A stretch of DNA of 11,548 bases from Cellvibrionales bacterium UBA2511. Its GTDB lineage: Bacteria; Pseudomonadota; Gammaproteobacteria; Pseudomonadales; Porticoccaceae. Where the stretch lies: assembly GCA_002341315.1 (NCBI GenBank), contig DDNV01000017.1, positions 15,556 through 27,103 of the forward strand. Reading direction: 5' to 3'. A program made the translations under genes and the position numbers. Positions within the stretch are counted from its first letter, which is position 1. The number at the start of each line of letters is the position of its first letter. The notes under the pieces were generated by a model. It was given only the letters and a program-made list of their open reading frames with translations, was not told where the DNA came from and did not search any database. Below are positions 1 to 7,797 of this stretch, in pieces.

Positions 1-99
1 CGTCTGTGCCGTATCAGTGGGTATGTCCCGCTGATCGGTTTCTCTCCGAGGCTTTAATAGGTTTTGATCCAGCGAAAGATTAAGGTCTTTGTCGGTCAT
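1..99 (-). CDS. Possible 5' end of a divergent gene, cut by the window edge
   Basis: Reading the minus strand from an ATG at 99-97, the frame stays open for 33 codons to the left edge. The predicted start is MTDKDLNLSLDQNLLKPRRE and the segment is hydrophilic with no recognisable motif. It would be divergent from the FliK-like gene, with about 70 bp between the two starts. No clear Shine-Dalgarno sequence precedes the ATG. In some related genomes I recall a FliK-like/FlhB-C pair lying beside the cytochrome c maturation (ccmA) cluster, so an N-terminal extension of CcmA is one guess, but nothing in these 33 residues shows it. An open frame of this length can also occur by chance. Confidence 0.3.
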   Translation of the reverse strand, partial: MTDKDLNLSLDQNLLKPRRETDQRDIPTDTAQT

Positions 100-168
100 C
101 TTTTGAGCTCAACAGTGCTATGCTTAGGCAAATATTCTATGCATGAAGCGTGCCGGTAATGGTCGCCA

Positions 169-1278
169 ATGGATGAACTACAGTTAGCTCTTACCGCTGC
201 CAGGGTAGACCAGAAAAATTTTGGTCTCTGGTTGAAGTCGTGGCAGGTGGGTCAGGTACTTCAGGCCCTGGTTACAGACAAGACTCCCTCGGGTGATCTG
301 ATCCTCCGAATTGCTGGCCATCAAGTGACTGCAACAGCCGATATTCCTGTCCAGAAAGGGGCGCAGTTGTCGCTGGAGATCAGTCGTCTTGACCCCGTGC
401 CCACCCTTAAAATTATCAATACGCCTGTTCCTCTCACAACTCATTCGAATTCTGCCATGGCTGGCCAGCTTCAGCTTCTCGTGCCACGGCAGGGCGATGT
501 GGTAGAACCTTTCCGGATGCTGTTCAATACTGCACAGGGTGTCAATATTCTGTCGCTGCTGGGGTTTCGTCCCGCAGAGCAGACCCAAATCCAGCGCCTT
601 GTCGTTGATGCCAGGCAACTCACTGATCCAAAGCTCCTAAAACAAACGCTCAATCAGTCCGGGTTGTTTCTGGAGGCTCATCTAAAGCAGTTGCTGTTGA
701 TGGGGGGCGTGTTGCCGCGAGGTGACCTCAAAGCCGAATTGTTGCGTATGCTTTCCAGGGTAAAGTTTCAGCAGGACACTGCGGGATCCAGCTCAGGAAG
801 TATGGATTCAGAAGGTTTGCTTGAACTACAGCATAAATTGGAAGGCGCACTGGCCAGGATGACACTTGCCCAGATGCAGGCTGGTGAAGCTCGAGAAACC
901 GGAAGTTATCGCTGGGCTTTCGAATTGCCAGTGAAAATAAACGACGATTATCAGACATTGTCTATTTCAATAGGCAGTGACGAAAGTCGATTATCAGAAG
1001 ATGAACAACCCCGGGGTTGGAGCGTGCTACTGGGAATGGAATTTCCAAAACTTGGTCATGTGGAGGCCGAACTCTTTTTTTCTGGTAAGAAGCTGTCGGT
1101 GGTGACCTATGCAGCTTCGCCTGATACGTTCAAGTTGATGGAGGATCAGGTCGAGTTATTGCGTTCATCCCTTGAAAGTCGTGGCCTCGAAACAGGCGCC
1201 ATATTGTGTCGGCGGGGTTCAACTGCAGAGACTTCAGACAGTGCGATACACAGTAGCTGTGTGGATGAAAGGATATGA
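169..1278 (+). CDS. FliK-like flagellar hook-length control family protein
   Basis: This 369-residue protein looks like the FliK family, which measures hook or needle length and then contacts the C-terminal domain of FlhB to switch export specificity. The C-terminal third (about residues 245-350) has the FliK pattern: a beta-rich stretch around WAFELPVKI, the EFPKLGHVEAELFF segment near 290-304 (matching the usual 'LGxVxV' core), then a helix ending near SLESRGLETG. The first 240 residues are variable, as is usual for the ruler part. The gene overlaps the next one by four bases (ATGA, 1275-1278), and that neighbour is an FlhB C-terminal homologue, the known partner of FliK. No other flagellar gene is visible, so this may be a second, non-canonical copy rather than the main fliK. 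The ATG at 169 has no good Shine-Dalgarno sequence. Family confidence is fairly high; the actual function is unknown. Confidence 0.8.
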   Translation: MDELQLALTAARVDQKNFGLWLKSWQVGQVLQALVTDKTPSGDLILRIAGHQVTATADIPVQKGAQLSLEISRLDPVPTLKIINTPVPLTTHSNSAMAGQLQLLVPRQGDVVEPFRMLFNTAQGVNILSLLGFRPAEQTQIQRLVVDARQLTDPKLLKQTLNQSGLFLEAHLKQLLLMGGVLPRGDLKAELLRMLSRVKFQQDTAGSSSGSMDSEGLLELQHKLEGALARMTLAQMQAGEARETGSYRWAFELPVKINDDYQTLSISIGSDESRLSEDEQPRGWSVLLGMEFPKLGHVEAELFFSGKKLSVVTYAASPDTFKLMEDQVELLRSSLESRGLETGAILCRRGSTAETSDSAIHSSCVDERI

Positions 1279-1562
1279 CTATTTCAAAAAAAACTGATCG
1301 AGGCATTTCGAAGGCTGCAGCTTTAACCTATAGCGGCACTGGAGCGCCGACGGTGGTTGCCAAGGGTGAGGGGTTTATCGCAAAACAAATTATTGAGGTT
1401 GCCGAGAGACATGAGGTGCCACTGATCTCGGATCACCAACTGGTCAGTATGTTGGTCAATGTGCCCCTGGGGGATGAAATTCCAGAAAATCTCTACCTGG
1501 CAATAGCAGAAGTTCTTGCTCACGTCTATCGTCTCAACGGATTAATAGATACCTACGATTAA
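1275..1562 (+). CDS. Stand-alone FlhB C-terminal-domain protein (FlhB/YscU-like, FlhX type)
   Basis: These 95 residues match the cytoplasmic C-terminal domain of FlhB/EscU/YscU export-switch proteins. The family pattern is visible as AAALTYSGTGAPTVVAKGEG, then an IAKQIIEVAERHEVPL helix, then GDEIPENLYLAIAEVLAHVY at the end. In full-length FlhB this domain follows four membrane helices and an NPTH autocleavage motif. Here there are no membrane helices, and the sequence at the NPTH place reads DRGISKAAALTY. The protein therefore corresponds roughly to the fragment that full-length FlhB releases by self-cleavage. It overlaps the FliK-like gene by four bases, so translation is probably coupled; purines (AAAGGA, 1268-1273) sit directly before the start. 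Known relatives (FlhX-type proteins) can partly replace the FlhB C-terminal domain. Whether this one acts in flagellar export is inference. Confidence 0.85.
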   Translation: MTISKKTDRGISKAAALTYSGTGAPTVVAKGEGFIAKQIIEVAERHEVPLISDHQLVSMLVNVPLGDEIPENLYLAIAEVLAHVYRLNGLIDTYD

Positions 1563-1567
1563 ATTTT

Positions 1568-1579
1568 TATAATATTATA
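1568..1579. repeat. Perfect 12-bp AT palindrome after the FlhB-C gene
   Basis: TATAATATTATA is a perfect inverted repeat starting five bases after the TAA stop at 1560-1562. It also contains a consensus -10 hexamer (1568-1573), but I see no -35 at the right distance. The stem is too AT-rich and lacks the U-tract position of a classical terminator. The role is unknown. Confidence 0.3.
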
Positions 1580-1633
1580 GGGCACCCTTCACATTTAAAT
1601 TGATGTCACCGTCAGGTTTTTTACGTGCATTAC

Positions 1634-1646
1634 TGATTTTAAATCA
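1634..1646. promoter_or_regulatory. Small palindrome upstream of the diguanylate cyclase
   Basis: TGATTT-T-AAATCA is a perfect 6+1+6 inverted repeat ending 21 bases before the ATG at 1668. Its position between genes would suit an operator for a dimeric regulator, but AT-rich palindromes this short occur by chance. There is a single copy, and no known regulator is implied. Confidence 0.2.
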
Positions 1647-1667
1647 TCGTTAGCACAGGATTGTTCA

Positions 1668-3191
1668 ATGGATCGTGAGTCCTCTTTAGGCAGACTGAGT
1701 ATCAGATTAACCCACCTGGCCGACTCCCAGGACCCCGATTTAGCGAGGTTGTTAAAAAAACTTCGCCATTCGATCAAAGATGGCGATGAGGGAGCTGAAC
1801 TTGATCGCCTATCGGACCAGTTGGCCCGGCATATGATCACCCTTGAACAGAATCCCGCGGCCGATTTGCACCTACCTTTGACCAGTCATTACGCGACGGA
1901 TTTTGCTGAAAGCATAAAGTCTCTCAATGTCGATCAGTCCTACCGAAACAAACTCGACTACCTCGCCAGCCAGATGGCCAAAGCTCCCCAGGTTGATCAG
2001 CAGCTCCAGTATCTGCGGGATGTGTTTCGTTTGCTTCGTACCGCTACTTCTCACAAGGCTCAGGAAAAGAGTTCCTCTGGCAAAGTTCTCAGCTGGTTCG
2101 ATAAGAAAAGTAGTAAAAAAGATGACAAATCAAATGAGCAACTGGACGGCTTTTTATTGAGGGCAACTGATCTGTTGAATCAGATCATCTCCCACATGGA
2201 TGTCTTGAATGGTAGTCCTTCAGAAACCAAGTGGCTGAAAGAACAGTTGTCTGAATCTGAATCTGTTGAATCGCTGGGATCGGTGCTTGATGAAGTGATA
2301 GATCTGTTAACTGAACTCACTGGCAAGGTTAATGAGGAACGCCTTACAACACAGAGTTTTCTGGGAAATTTACACACTAAACTGCAAAGTGTTGAAGAAG
2401 TCATTTTTTCGGTAATTACTGATGGTGAGGAATCGTTTGAACGAGCGGCTACGTTGGAAAAAGCAGTCAATGACGACGTGCAGGTGATCGGTAAAGCCGT
2501 TGATGAGAATAATATCGATGTGTTGAAAAAAACGGTGGAAAGTGGATTGGTCAATCTTTCTGCAAAAGTGGCCAGCTACCTTGAAACAGAGCGCAAACAA
2601 CACCAGGAAAGCAAGCAGAAGATCAAGGGGCTTACCAGACAGGTCAGGAGCATGGAGTCGGAAACCACCAAGCTCCGCAGCGAAGTGAGGAATAGCCTGG
2701 ATCTGGTGATGAAAGATCCACTGACCGGCGTGTACAACCGGGGCGGCTATGAGGCGCGGGTAGTAGAGGAGTTTTCTCGAAAGCAGCGGGTAAATGCACC
2801 TTTATCGTTGGTGTTTGTGGACTGTAACAAGTTCAAACAGATTAATGACACCTTTGGCCATAACGCCGGCGATACGGTGTTGGTCAAGGTAGCGGAAACA
2901 CTGAAAGTCCGGGCCAGAACCTCAGACGTTGTTGCCCGTTATGGTGGTGATGAGTTTGTGGTGCTGCTGACGGATACCGATATAACAGGGGCAGAGGTGT
3001 TTGCCAAAGATGCATGTGACAAAATTCGCAAGGCGGGGTTTAACAATAACGGCAAGCCACTGGACGTGTCTATTTCCTGCGGGGTTACAGAGGTGCGGGA
3101 TGACGATACACCAGTGACCGCATTACACCGGGCCGATCAGGCGATGTATAAGGCAAAAAATGATACCGAGGATAAGGTTTTTGTTGTTTGA
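1668..3191 (+). CDS. Diguanylate cyclase with long helical N-terminal region (GGDEF)
   Basis: The C-terminal domain (about residues 345-507) makes c-di-GMP from two GTP. It has DPLTGVYNRGGYE at the domain entry (D350), the metal and substrate segment DCNKFKQINDTFGHNAGD, and an intact GGDEF signature at 426-430. An RTSD inhibitory site lies at 417-420, exactly five residues upstream, so both catalysis and product feedback are predicted. Residues 1-290 are hydrophilic and mostly helical, without membrane segments or a recognised sensor domain. Residues 290-345 look like a coiled coil leading into the cyclase, the usual signalling and dimerisation linker. The protein should be cytoplasmic. The start ATG has an AGGA ribosome-binding site at 1657-1660, seven bases upstream. 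A 105-bp gap separates it from the FlhB-C gene. There is no EAL domain, so it is a synthase only. The input signal is unknown. Confidence 0.93.
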   Translation: MDRESSLGRLSIRLTHLADSQDPDLARLLKKLRHSIKDGDEGAELDRLSDQLARHMITLEQNPAADLHLPLTSHYATDFAESIKSLNVDQSYRNKLDYLASQMAKAPQVDQQLQYLRDVFRLLRTATSHKAQEKSSSGKVLSWFDKKSSKKDDKSNEQLDGFLLRATDLLNQIISHMDVLNGSPSETKWLKEQLSESESVESLGSVLDEVIDLLTELTGKVNEERLTTQSFLGNLHTKLQSVEEVIFSVITDGEESFERAATLEKAVNDDVQVIGKAVDENNIDVLKKTVESGLVNLSAKVASYLETERKQHQESKQKIKGLTRQVRSMESETTKLRSEVRNSLDLVMKDPLTGVYNRGGYEARVVEEFSRKQRVNAPLSLVFVDCNKFKQINDTFGHNAGDTVLVKVAETLKVRARTSDVVARYGGDEFVVLLTDTDITGAEVFAKDACDKIRKAGFNNNGKPLDVSISCGVTEVRDDDTPVTALHRADQAMYKAKNDTEDKVFVV

Positions 3192-3623
3192 TACGAATTC
3201 ACGGTGCTGTTCAGCATAAACGATAAAAATAAATAGCCGGCCAGTTTTTCTGCGACAAAGTAACGAATAAACACTTTGGGCTTAATTTTCTCTGTCATCA
3301 GGCGTGTAGCAATGGCTGCCTGCCTCGCTTTCTGAACCTGATTGACTCTCCGCTTATTGATCATCTAAAACGAGAAACACGACGACATCATCGTTATGGC
3401 GAAGCACCCCCGACACTGTGCAGGACGACAGCCGTTATTATAGGTGAAGCCTTCCGCGCGTTGATTTCTTTGATCGCGATGTTGCGCCCTCCATTGTCTC
3501 AATGTGATCGTTGATCCTTTTCGGTAACTTGCAACCTTTGGGAAAATCATTGAATCTTTCTTATACCTGTGTAGGGGAGTTCCAACGGACAGCAGGTTTC
3601 TGCCGCCTGGATGGTCGCCAACA
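3192..3623. other. 432-bp gene-free region upstream of the hybrid kinase
   Basis: No convincing gene is present. The open frames on the minus strand here have poor composition and no recognisable motif. There is no clear rho-independent terminator after the diguanylate cyclase stop. The region is visibly more AT-rich than the kinase gene that follows. The one structured element I can support is a sigma-70-like promoter near its right end (3538-3566). The rest could hold regulator sites or a small RNA, but I see no direct sign of one. Confidence 0.5.
3538..3566 (+). promoter_or_regulatory. Candidate sigma-70 promoter of the hybrid kinase gene
   Basis: A -35 TTGGGA (3538-3543) and a -10 TTATAC (3561-3566) are separated by exactly 17 bases. 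Transcription would start near 3573, leaving a leader of about 50 bases before the ATG at 3624. The match is moderate in both hexamers, and no other pair in the 432-bp gap looked as good by eye. Confidence 0.45.
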
Positions 3624-6600
3624 ATGATCGAATCGGACATCATGATTTCACAACCCACTTTGTTGTTGGTAGCCCTTGGCTGTGTCTCGCTTCTGGTGTT
3701 GGTGGCACTCTGGTCAGAGCGCTATCCCAACTGGCACAACCGCCTGCATCCGTACATCTATAGTCTGACGCTGGCGGTTTACTGCACTTCCTGGACTTTT
3801 TTTGGTGCAGTGGGCACAGCGGCCCACCATACCTGGGCTTATCTGCCTATCTATCTCGGACCCATGCTGGTATTTGTTCTCGGCATGCCTATCCTGCGAA
3901 AACTGGTCAAGGCGGGGGCCAGGCAGAAGACGACTTCTCTGGCGGATTTTATCGGTGCCCGCTACGGTAAACGGCAGCTTCTGGCGGCACTGGTTACACT
4001 GGTGGCCGTGGCTGGCTCCATGCCCTACATCTCCCTGCAGCTGCATGCTGTATCCATTGCCTGGGATACCCTGGCAGGGCCCATTGCGACCGGAACAATG
4101 GGTGTCTATCAACCGGATAACGCGTTCATTACGGCCTGTTTGCTGGCGGTTTTTGCCATGGTATTCGGCACCCGGCACATTGAGGGACGAGAACGCAATC
4201 GCGGCATGATGTCAGCGCTGGCACTGGAATCCATCATCAAACTGTTGGCGTTAGTTGCCCTGGCCGTGTTCGCCTTGATGATGGCCGCTGCGGTTGATGG
4301 CGACTCCGCCACCAGCGGCGAGCCATGGCTTCAGCCCTGGCTGGTCAATCCTCTTGATATGCAGTTTGTCACCATGACGCTGTTATCCATGCTGGCGATT
4401 GTCTGCCTGCCGCGGCAGTTTCATGTGACGGTGGTGGAGTTTCAGAATGAGCGGGATTTGAGCATGGCCTACTGGCTGTTTCCGCTCTATCTGTTGGCGA
4501 TTGTGGCCGTGGTGTTGCCCATCACACTGGTGGCCCAGCAATTGCTCGGGGGTAGCGGCGTCTCTCCCGATACCTATGTACTGAAGCTGGCCATGGCCAG
4601 TCATTCGGACCTGTTGGTCATTCTGGTATTTGCCGGTGGCTTTTCAGCGGCGACCGGAATGGTGATTGTGGCGACGGTGACCTTGTCCATCATGGTTTCC
4701 AACGAGATTATCCTGCCGCTGTTGTTGCGCTGGCGCAAACAGCACTTTCGTCAGGCTGGATTCCTGGGTCAATATCTGCGCTGGATTCGCCGCGGTTGTA
4801 TCCTGACGGTCCTGCTGGGTTCCTGGCTGATGTACCGTTTAATGGGGGCAGACAAGGAGCTGGCTTCAATCGGCCTGGTCTCCTTTGCCTGTTTTGCCCA
4901 ATTGGCCCCGGCACTGCTGGGCGCTATTTACTGGCGTCGGGGGCATGCCAAGGGAGTTTACGCGGGATTGGCTGTCGGCTTTCTGTTCTGGTGGTACTGC
5001 CTGTTGGTACCGATGATTCTGGGGCCGCAACATCCGGTGATGTCGGTCGGCCCATTGGGACTGTCCTGGTTGCGGCCCGAATCCCTGTTCGGTACCGGGT
5101 TTCTCGATCCATTGAGTCATGGTGTGTGGTGGAGTCTGTGCAGTAATCTGCTGATCTATATCTCGGTGTCACTGTTCGTCAAACCGGCTGAGCGCGATAC
5201 CTTCCAGGCGAATGTGTTTGTCGACGTGCCGCAGCCGCAACTGTACGGTGATGACGACTTCGAATTATCCCCTGTTCGCGTGGTGCAATTGCGGCAATTG
5301 CTCCAGTCTTTCATTAGCCGTTCGCAGCATGAGGAGCTGTGGCGCAGTTGCGAAGCGCGCTTCCATCAGCGCCTGCTGGACAACGACAGGGCGCCGGTTT
5401 TTGCGGTCAGACGGGTTGAAAAAGCGTTGTCTGCTATCGTGGGGAGTGCGTCGGCACAGAGCATTATTGGTCTGCTACAGCGTACGGAGCCCCTTCAGTT
5501 CAGTGATGTGGCGGCGATTGTCGGTGGCACGTCTGAGCAGCTTCAGTTTAATCGGGACTTGCTGCAAACCACCGTAGAAACAATTACCCAGGGTGTGTGC
5601 GTCGTGGATGCGGATCTGAAGGTGGTGGCATGGAACCGGCGCTACGAGCAGATCTTCGATTATCCCCCGCGATTGCTTTATGTGGGCTGTCCGATCAGGT
5701 CGATTTATGAATTTAATGCCAGGCGGGGACTTTATCGGGATACAGACACACTGGAACGGCAGGTGGAACGCCGTCTTGACCTGCTGCGCAGTGGTAATTC
5801 GCACCGTTTTGAGCGGACTTTGCCCAATGGCACGACCATCCAGGTGGTTGGCAATCCCATGCCCAATGGTGGATTTGCCTCAACTTACATTGATATTAGT
5901 GATTATAAAAATGTGGTGGTTGCGCTGGAGGAGGCCAAGGCCACCCTGGAGCAGCGCGTTGAGCAGCGCACAGCGGATCTGTCTGCATTGAATCATGCGT
6001 TGGGGGAAGAAAACCGGTTGCGGGCGCTGGCAGAGGCAGAGGTTCGCGAGATGCATAACAGTAAAAGCCGTTTCATGCAGGCCGCCAGTCATGACCTGCT
6101 GCAGCCGATCAGTGCCGCCAAACTCTTCGTTTCTTCAACCCGTCTGCAACTGATGAATACCGATAACCAGCCGCTTCTGGAGCAGATGAACCATATCCAG
6201 AAATCCCTGGATACGGCCGAAAAACTGATTGCCACCCTGCGGGAAATAGCCGGTCTTGAGGGTGGCAAGTTGCAGCCGGGAATAAAAGCTTTTTGTATCG
6301 GTGAACTGCTCACTGATTTGTCCGCCGAGTTTGGTGTGCTGGCGGTTGAGAAGGGCATTGCCCTGCATTTTGTGCCCTCCCGGGTCATGGTGGAAAGCGA
6401 CCCCCATCTGCTGCGCCGGATTCTGCAGAACTTTATGAGCAATGCGGTTCACTACACCCGGCGTGGGCGTTTGTTGCTCGGCTGCCGCCGGACTGCCCGG
6501 GGTTTGCGTGTAGAGGTCTGGGATACAGGGCCGGGTATTGCTCCGGGCGCCATGGATGGTATTTTTCGTGAGTTTGAACGGCTTAGCCCCGGTGCGACCA

Positions 6601-7160
6601 GTGTCGACAAAGGGCTGGGTCTGGGCCTGACCATCGCCAAAGGTATGGCGGATTTAATGGGGCATGAAATCGGTGTGAGGTCCAGTCCCGGTGAGGGTTC
6701 CGTCTTCAGTATTGTGGTGCCTTACGGAAAAACGGGTCGCCCAATACTGCCAACAGTGTCGGTGTCCATGCAACAACCGGCGCTGCATGGCGTCCGTGTC
6801 CTCTGCATTGATAACGAAGAGGAAATTCTCAGAGGGATGGAGAGTCTGCTGGGTCAGTGGGGTTGTCATGTCCTGTCTGCGAGAGGACCCGGCGAACTGT
6901 CCCCACTCCTGGATGAGCTTCCTCCGGCGATTTTACTGGTGGACTATCATCTGGATGAAAACCTTACCGGGATTGAACTGGTCAGGCAGTTGCCGGCCTC
7001 CTGGCAGTCAGCCCCCTGTATCATTATCAGCGCTGACGATTCCGATGACCTCAAACAGCGGGCAGCACTGGCCGGTTATACGCTGATAGCAAAGCCGGTA
7101 TCCGCTGATCAACTGGCGGCACTGATGACATCACTCCTGGGGCAGTCCTCACTCGACTGA
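3624..7160 (+). CDS. crbS: CrbS/MxtR-type SLC5-STAC-PAS hybrid sensor histidine kinase
   Basis: The N-terminal half (about residues 8-520) is a 12-13-helix sodium:solute symporter (SLC5) domain. A STAC-like cytoplasmic linker follows at about 550-635 (LSPVRVVQLRQLLQSF onward), then a PAS domain (about 645-760) and a coiled coil (about 765-815). The dimerisation domain has phospho-accepting His823 in AASHDLLQPISAAKLF. The ATPase domain shows the N box (N936, N940), DTGPGI at 967-972 and GLGLGL near 997. The C-terminal receiver domain has D1063, phospho-acceptor D1107 in LLVDYHLDE, and K1157. Every key residue is present, so it should be active. This architecture is that of CrbS, which with CrbR controls acetate use in Vibrio and Pseudomonas. 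The likely partner is the LuxR-type regulator 0.6 kb downstream. The start is uncertain: ATG 3624 and ATG 3642 (M7) both fit, and neither has a good ribosome-binding site. CbrA is the main alternative, but CbrA lacks the C-terminal receiver and pairs with an NtrC-type regulator. Confidence 0.9.
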   Translation: MIESDIMISQPTLLLVALGCVSLLVLVALWSERYPNWHNRLHPYIYSLTLAVYCTSWTFFGAVGTAAHHTWAYLPIYLGPMLVFVLGMPILRKLVKAGARQKTTSLADFIGARYGKRQLLAALVTLVAVAGSMPYISLQLHAVSIAWDTLAGPIATGTMGVYQPDNAFITACLLAVFAMVFGTRHIEGRERNRGMMSALALESIIKLLALVALAVFALMMAAAVDGDSATSGEPWLQPWLVNPLDMQFVTMTLLSMLAIVCLPRQFHVTVVEFQNERDLSMAYWLFPLYLLAIVAVVLPITLVAQQLLGGSGVSPDTYVLKLAMASHSDLLVILVFAGGFSAATGMVIVATVTLSIMVSNEIILPLLLRWRKQHFRQAGFLGQYLRWIRRGCILTVLLGSWLMYRLMGADKELASIGLVSFACFAQLAPALLGAIYWRRGHAKGVYAGLAVGFLFWWYCLLVPMILGPQHPVMSVGPLGLSWLRPESLFGTGFLDPLSHGVWWSLCSNLLIYISVSLFVKPAERDTFQANVFVDVPQPQLYGDDDFELSPVRVVQLRQLLQSFISRSQHEELWRSCEARFHQRLLDNDRAPVFAVRRVEKALSAIVGSASAQSIIGLLQRTEPLQFSDVAAIVGGTSEQLQFNRDLLQTTVETITQGVCVVDADLKVVAWNRRYEQIFDYPPRLLYVGCPIRSIYEFNARRGLYRDTDTLERQVERRLDLLRSGNSHRFERTLPNGTTIQVVGNPMPNGGFASTYIDISDYKNVVVALEEAKATLEQRVEQRTADLSALNHALGEENRLRALAEAEVREMHNSKSRFMQAASHDLLQPISAAKLFVSSTRLQLMNTDNQPLLEQMNHIQKSLDTAEKLIATLREIAGLEGGKLQPGIKAFCIGELLTDLSAEFGVLAVEKGIALHFVPSRVMVESDPHLLRRILQNFMSNAVHYTRRGRLLLGCRRTARGLRVEVWDTGPGIAPGAMDGIFREFERLSPGATSVDKGLGLGLTIAKGMADLMGHEIGVRSSPGEGSVFSIVVPYGKTGRPILPTVSVSMQQPALHGVRVLCIDNEEEILRGMESLLGQWGCHVLSARGPGELSPLLDELPPAILLVDYHLDENLTGIELVRQLPASWQSAPCIIISADDSDDLKQRAALAGYTLIAKPVSADQLAALMTSLLGQSSLD

Positions 7161-7217
7161 ATATAGAAGTTACCTTGCAGGGTGGCCAGGCTACTTTTCT
7201 CGAGCGGTGAGTGCCGC

Positions 7218-7223
7218 TAGACT
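7218..7223 (+). promoter_or_regulatory. Possible -10 element of yajQ
   Basis: TAGACT lies 33 bases before the yajQ ATG inside a 96-bp gap after the kinase gene. The -35 position (around 7195-7200, TTTTCT) is poor. It may be a weak promoter, or yajQ may be read through from the kinase gene, as no terminator is visible between them. Confidence 0.25.
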
Positions 7224-7256
7224 GGTCGCCCGAAACATCAGCCAACAGGATCTATT

Positions 7257-7742
7257 ATGCCGACCTTTGATATAGTCTCAGAAGTGGATCAGGTGGAAAT
7301 CCGTCATGCCACTGAAAACACGCAACGGGAGTTGGCCACCCGTTTTGATTTTCGCGGGGTTGAGGCCAGTGTGACGCTAAAGGACGAGGTGGTTACGCTG
7401 ACCGCCGAATCAGATTTCCAGTGCCGACAACTGCTGGACATGCTGAGCAAGAACCTGGTGAAACGCAATGTAGATCCCTATGTTATCGATGTGGATGAGG
7501 AAGCTGTCCACAGCGGCAAAACGTTTTCACTGCAGGTGCGTTTCAAACAGGGTATCGACCAGCCAATGGCGAAGAAAATTATCAAGTTGGTGAAAGAGGC
7601 CAAAATAAAAGTACAGACAGCGATTCAGGGTGACAAATTGCGTGTTACCGGTAAGAAGCGCGACGATCTGCAGGAAACCATTGCCCTGATCAAAGGAGCT
7701 GATCTTGGCCAGCCATTCCAGTTTGAAAATTTCAGAGACTGA
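7257..7742 (+). CDS. yajQ: YajQ-family (DUF520) nucleotide-binding protein
   Basis: The 161-residue length and the whole sequence fit the YajQ family: [15 protein letters not shown] at the start, [16 protein letters not shown] near 25-40, [20 protein letters not shown] in the middle, then [20 protein letters not shown] and a [16 protein letters not shown] segment near the end. Family members are small cytosolic proteins with two RNP-like folds. A Xanthomonas member binds c-di-GMP and acts with a transcription factor, and other members have been reported to bind nucleic acid or nucleotides. Which role applies here is not visible. An AGGA site at 7247-7250 lies six bases before the ATG. The gene sits between the kinase gene and the convergent regulator gene, splitting the presumed two-component pair. 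The upstream diguanylate cyclase makes a c-di-GMP role attractive but unproven. Confidence 0.95.
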   Translation: MPTFDIVSEVDQVEIRHATENTQRELATRFDFRGVEASVTLKDEVVTLTAESDFQCRQLLDMLSKNLVKRNVDPYVIDVDEEAVHSGKTFSLQVRFKQGIDQPMAKKIIKLVKEAKIKVQTAIQGDKLRVTGKKRDDLQETIALIKGADLGQPFQFENFRD

Positions 7743-7797
7743 GTCTTGGTACCTCGCTCCAGTGTCGCACGGATTTAAGATACCACACGAAAGCCGA

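Noticed and set aside
3137..3364. Minus-strand open frame of 75 codons after the cyclase
   Set aside because: It overlaps the cyclase 3' end and shows no motif. One apparent hydrophobic stretch is not enough to support a gene.
3365..3658. Minus-strand open frame of 97 codons in the gap before the kinase
   Set aside because: It overlaps the kinase start, has unusual composition, no ribosome-binding site and no recognisable motif.
3611..3763. 50-codon frame starting MVANN that overlaps the kinase start in another frame
   Set aside because: There is no ribosome-binding site, and most of it is the shifted frame of the kinase gene. It is kept only as part of the shared-element finding.
7743..7797. 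Possible bidirectional terminator between yajQ and the regulator
   Set aside because: Only a five-base TGGTA/TACCA pairing with a long loop is visible. There is no GC-rich stem or T-tract.
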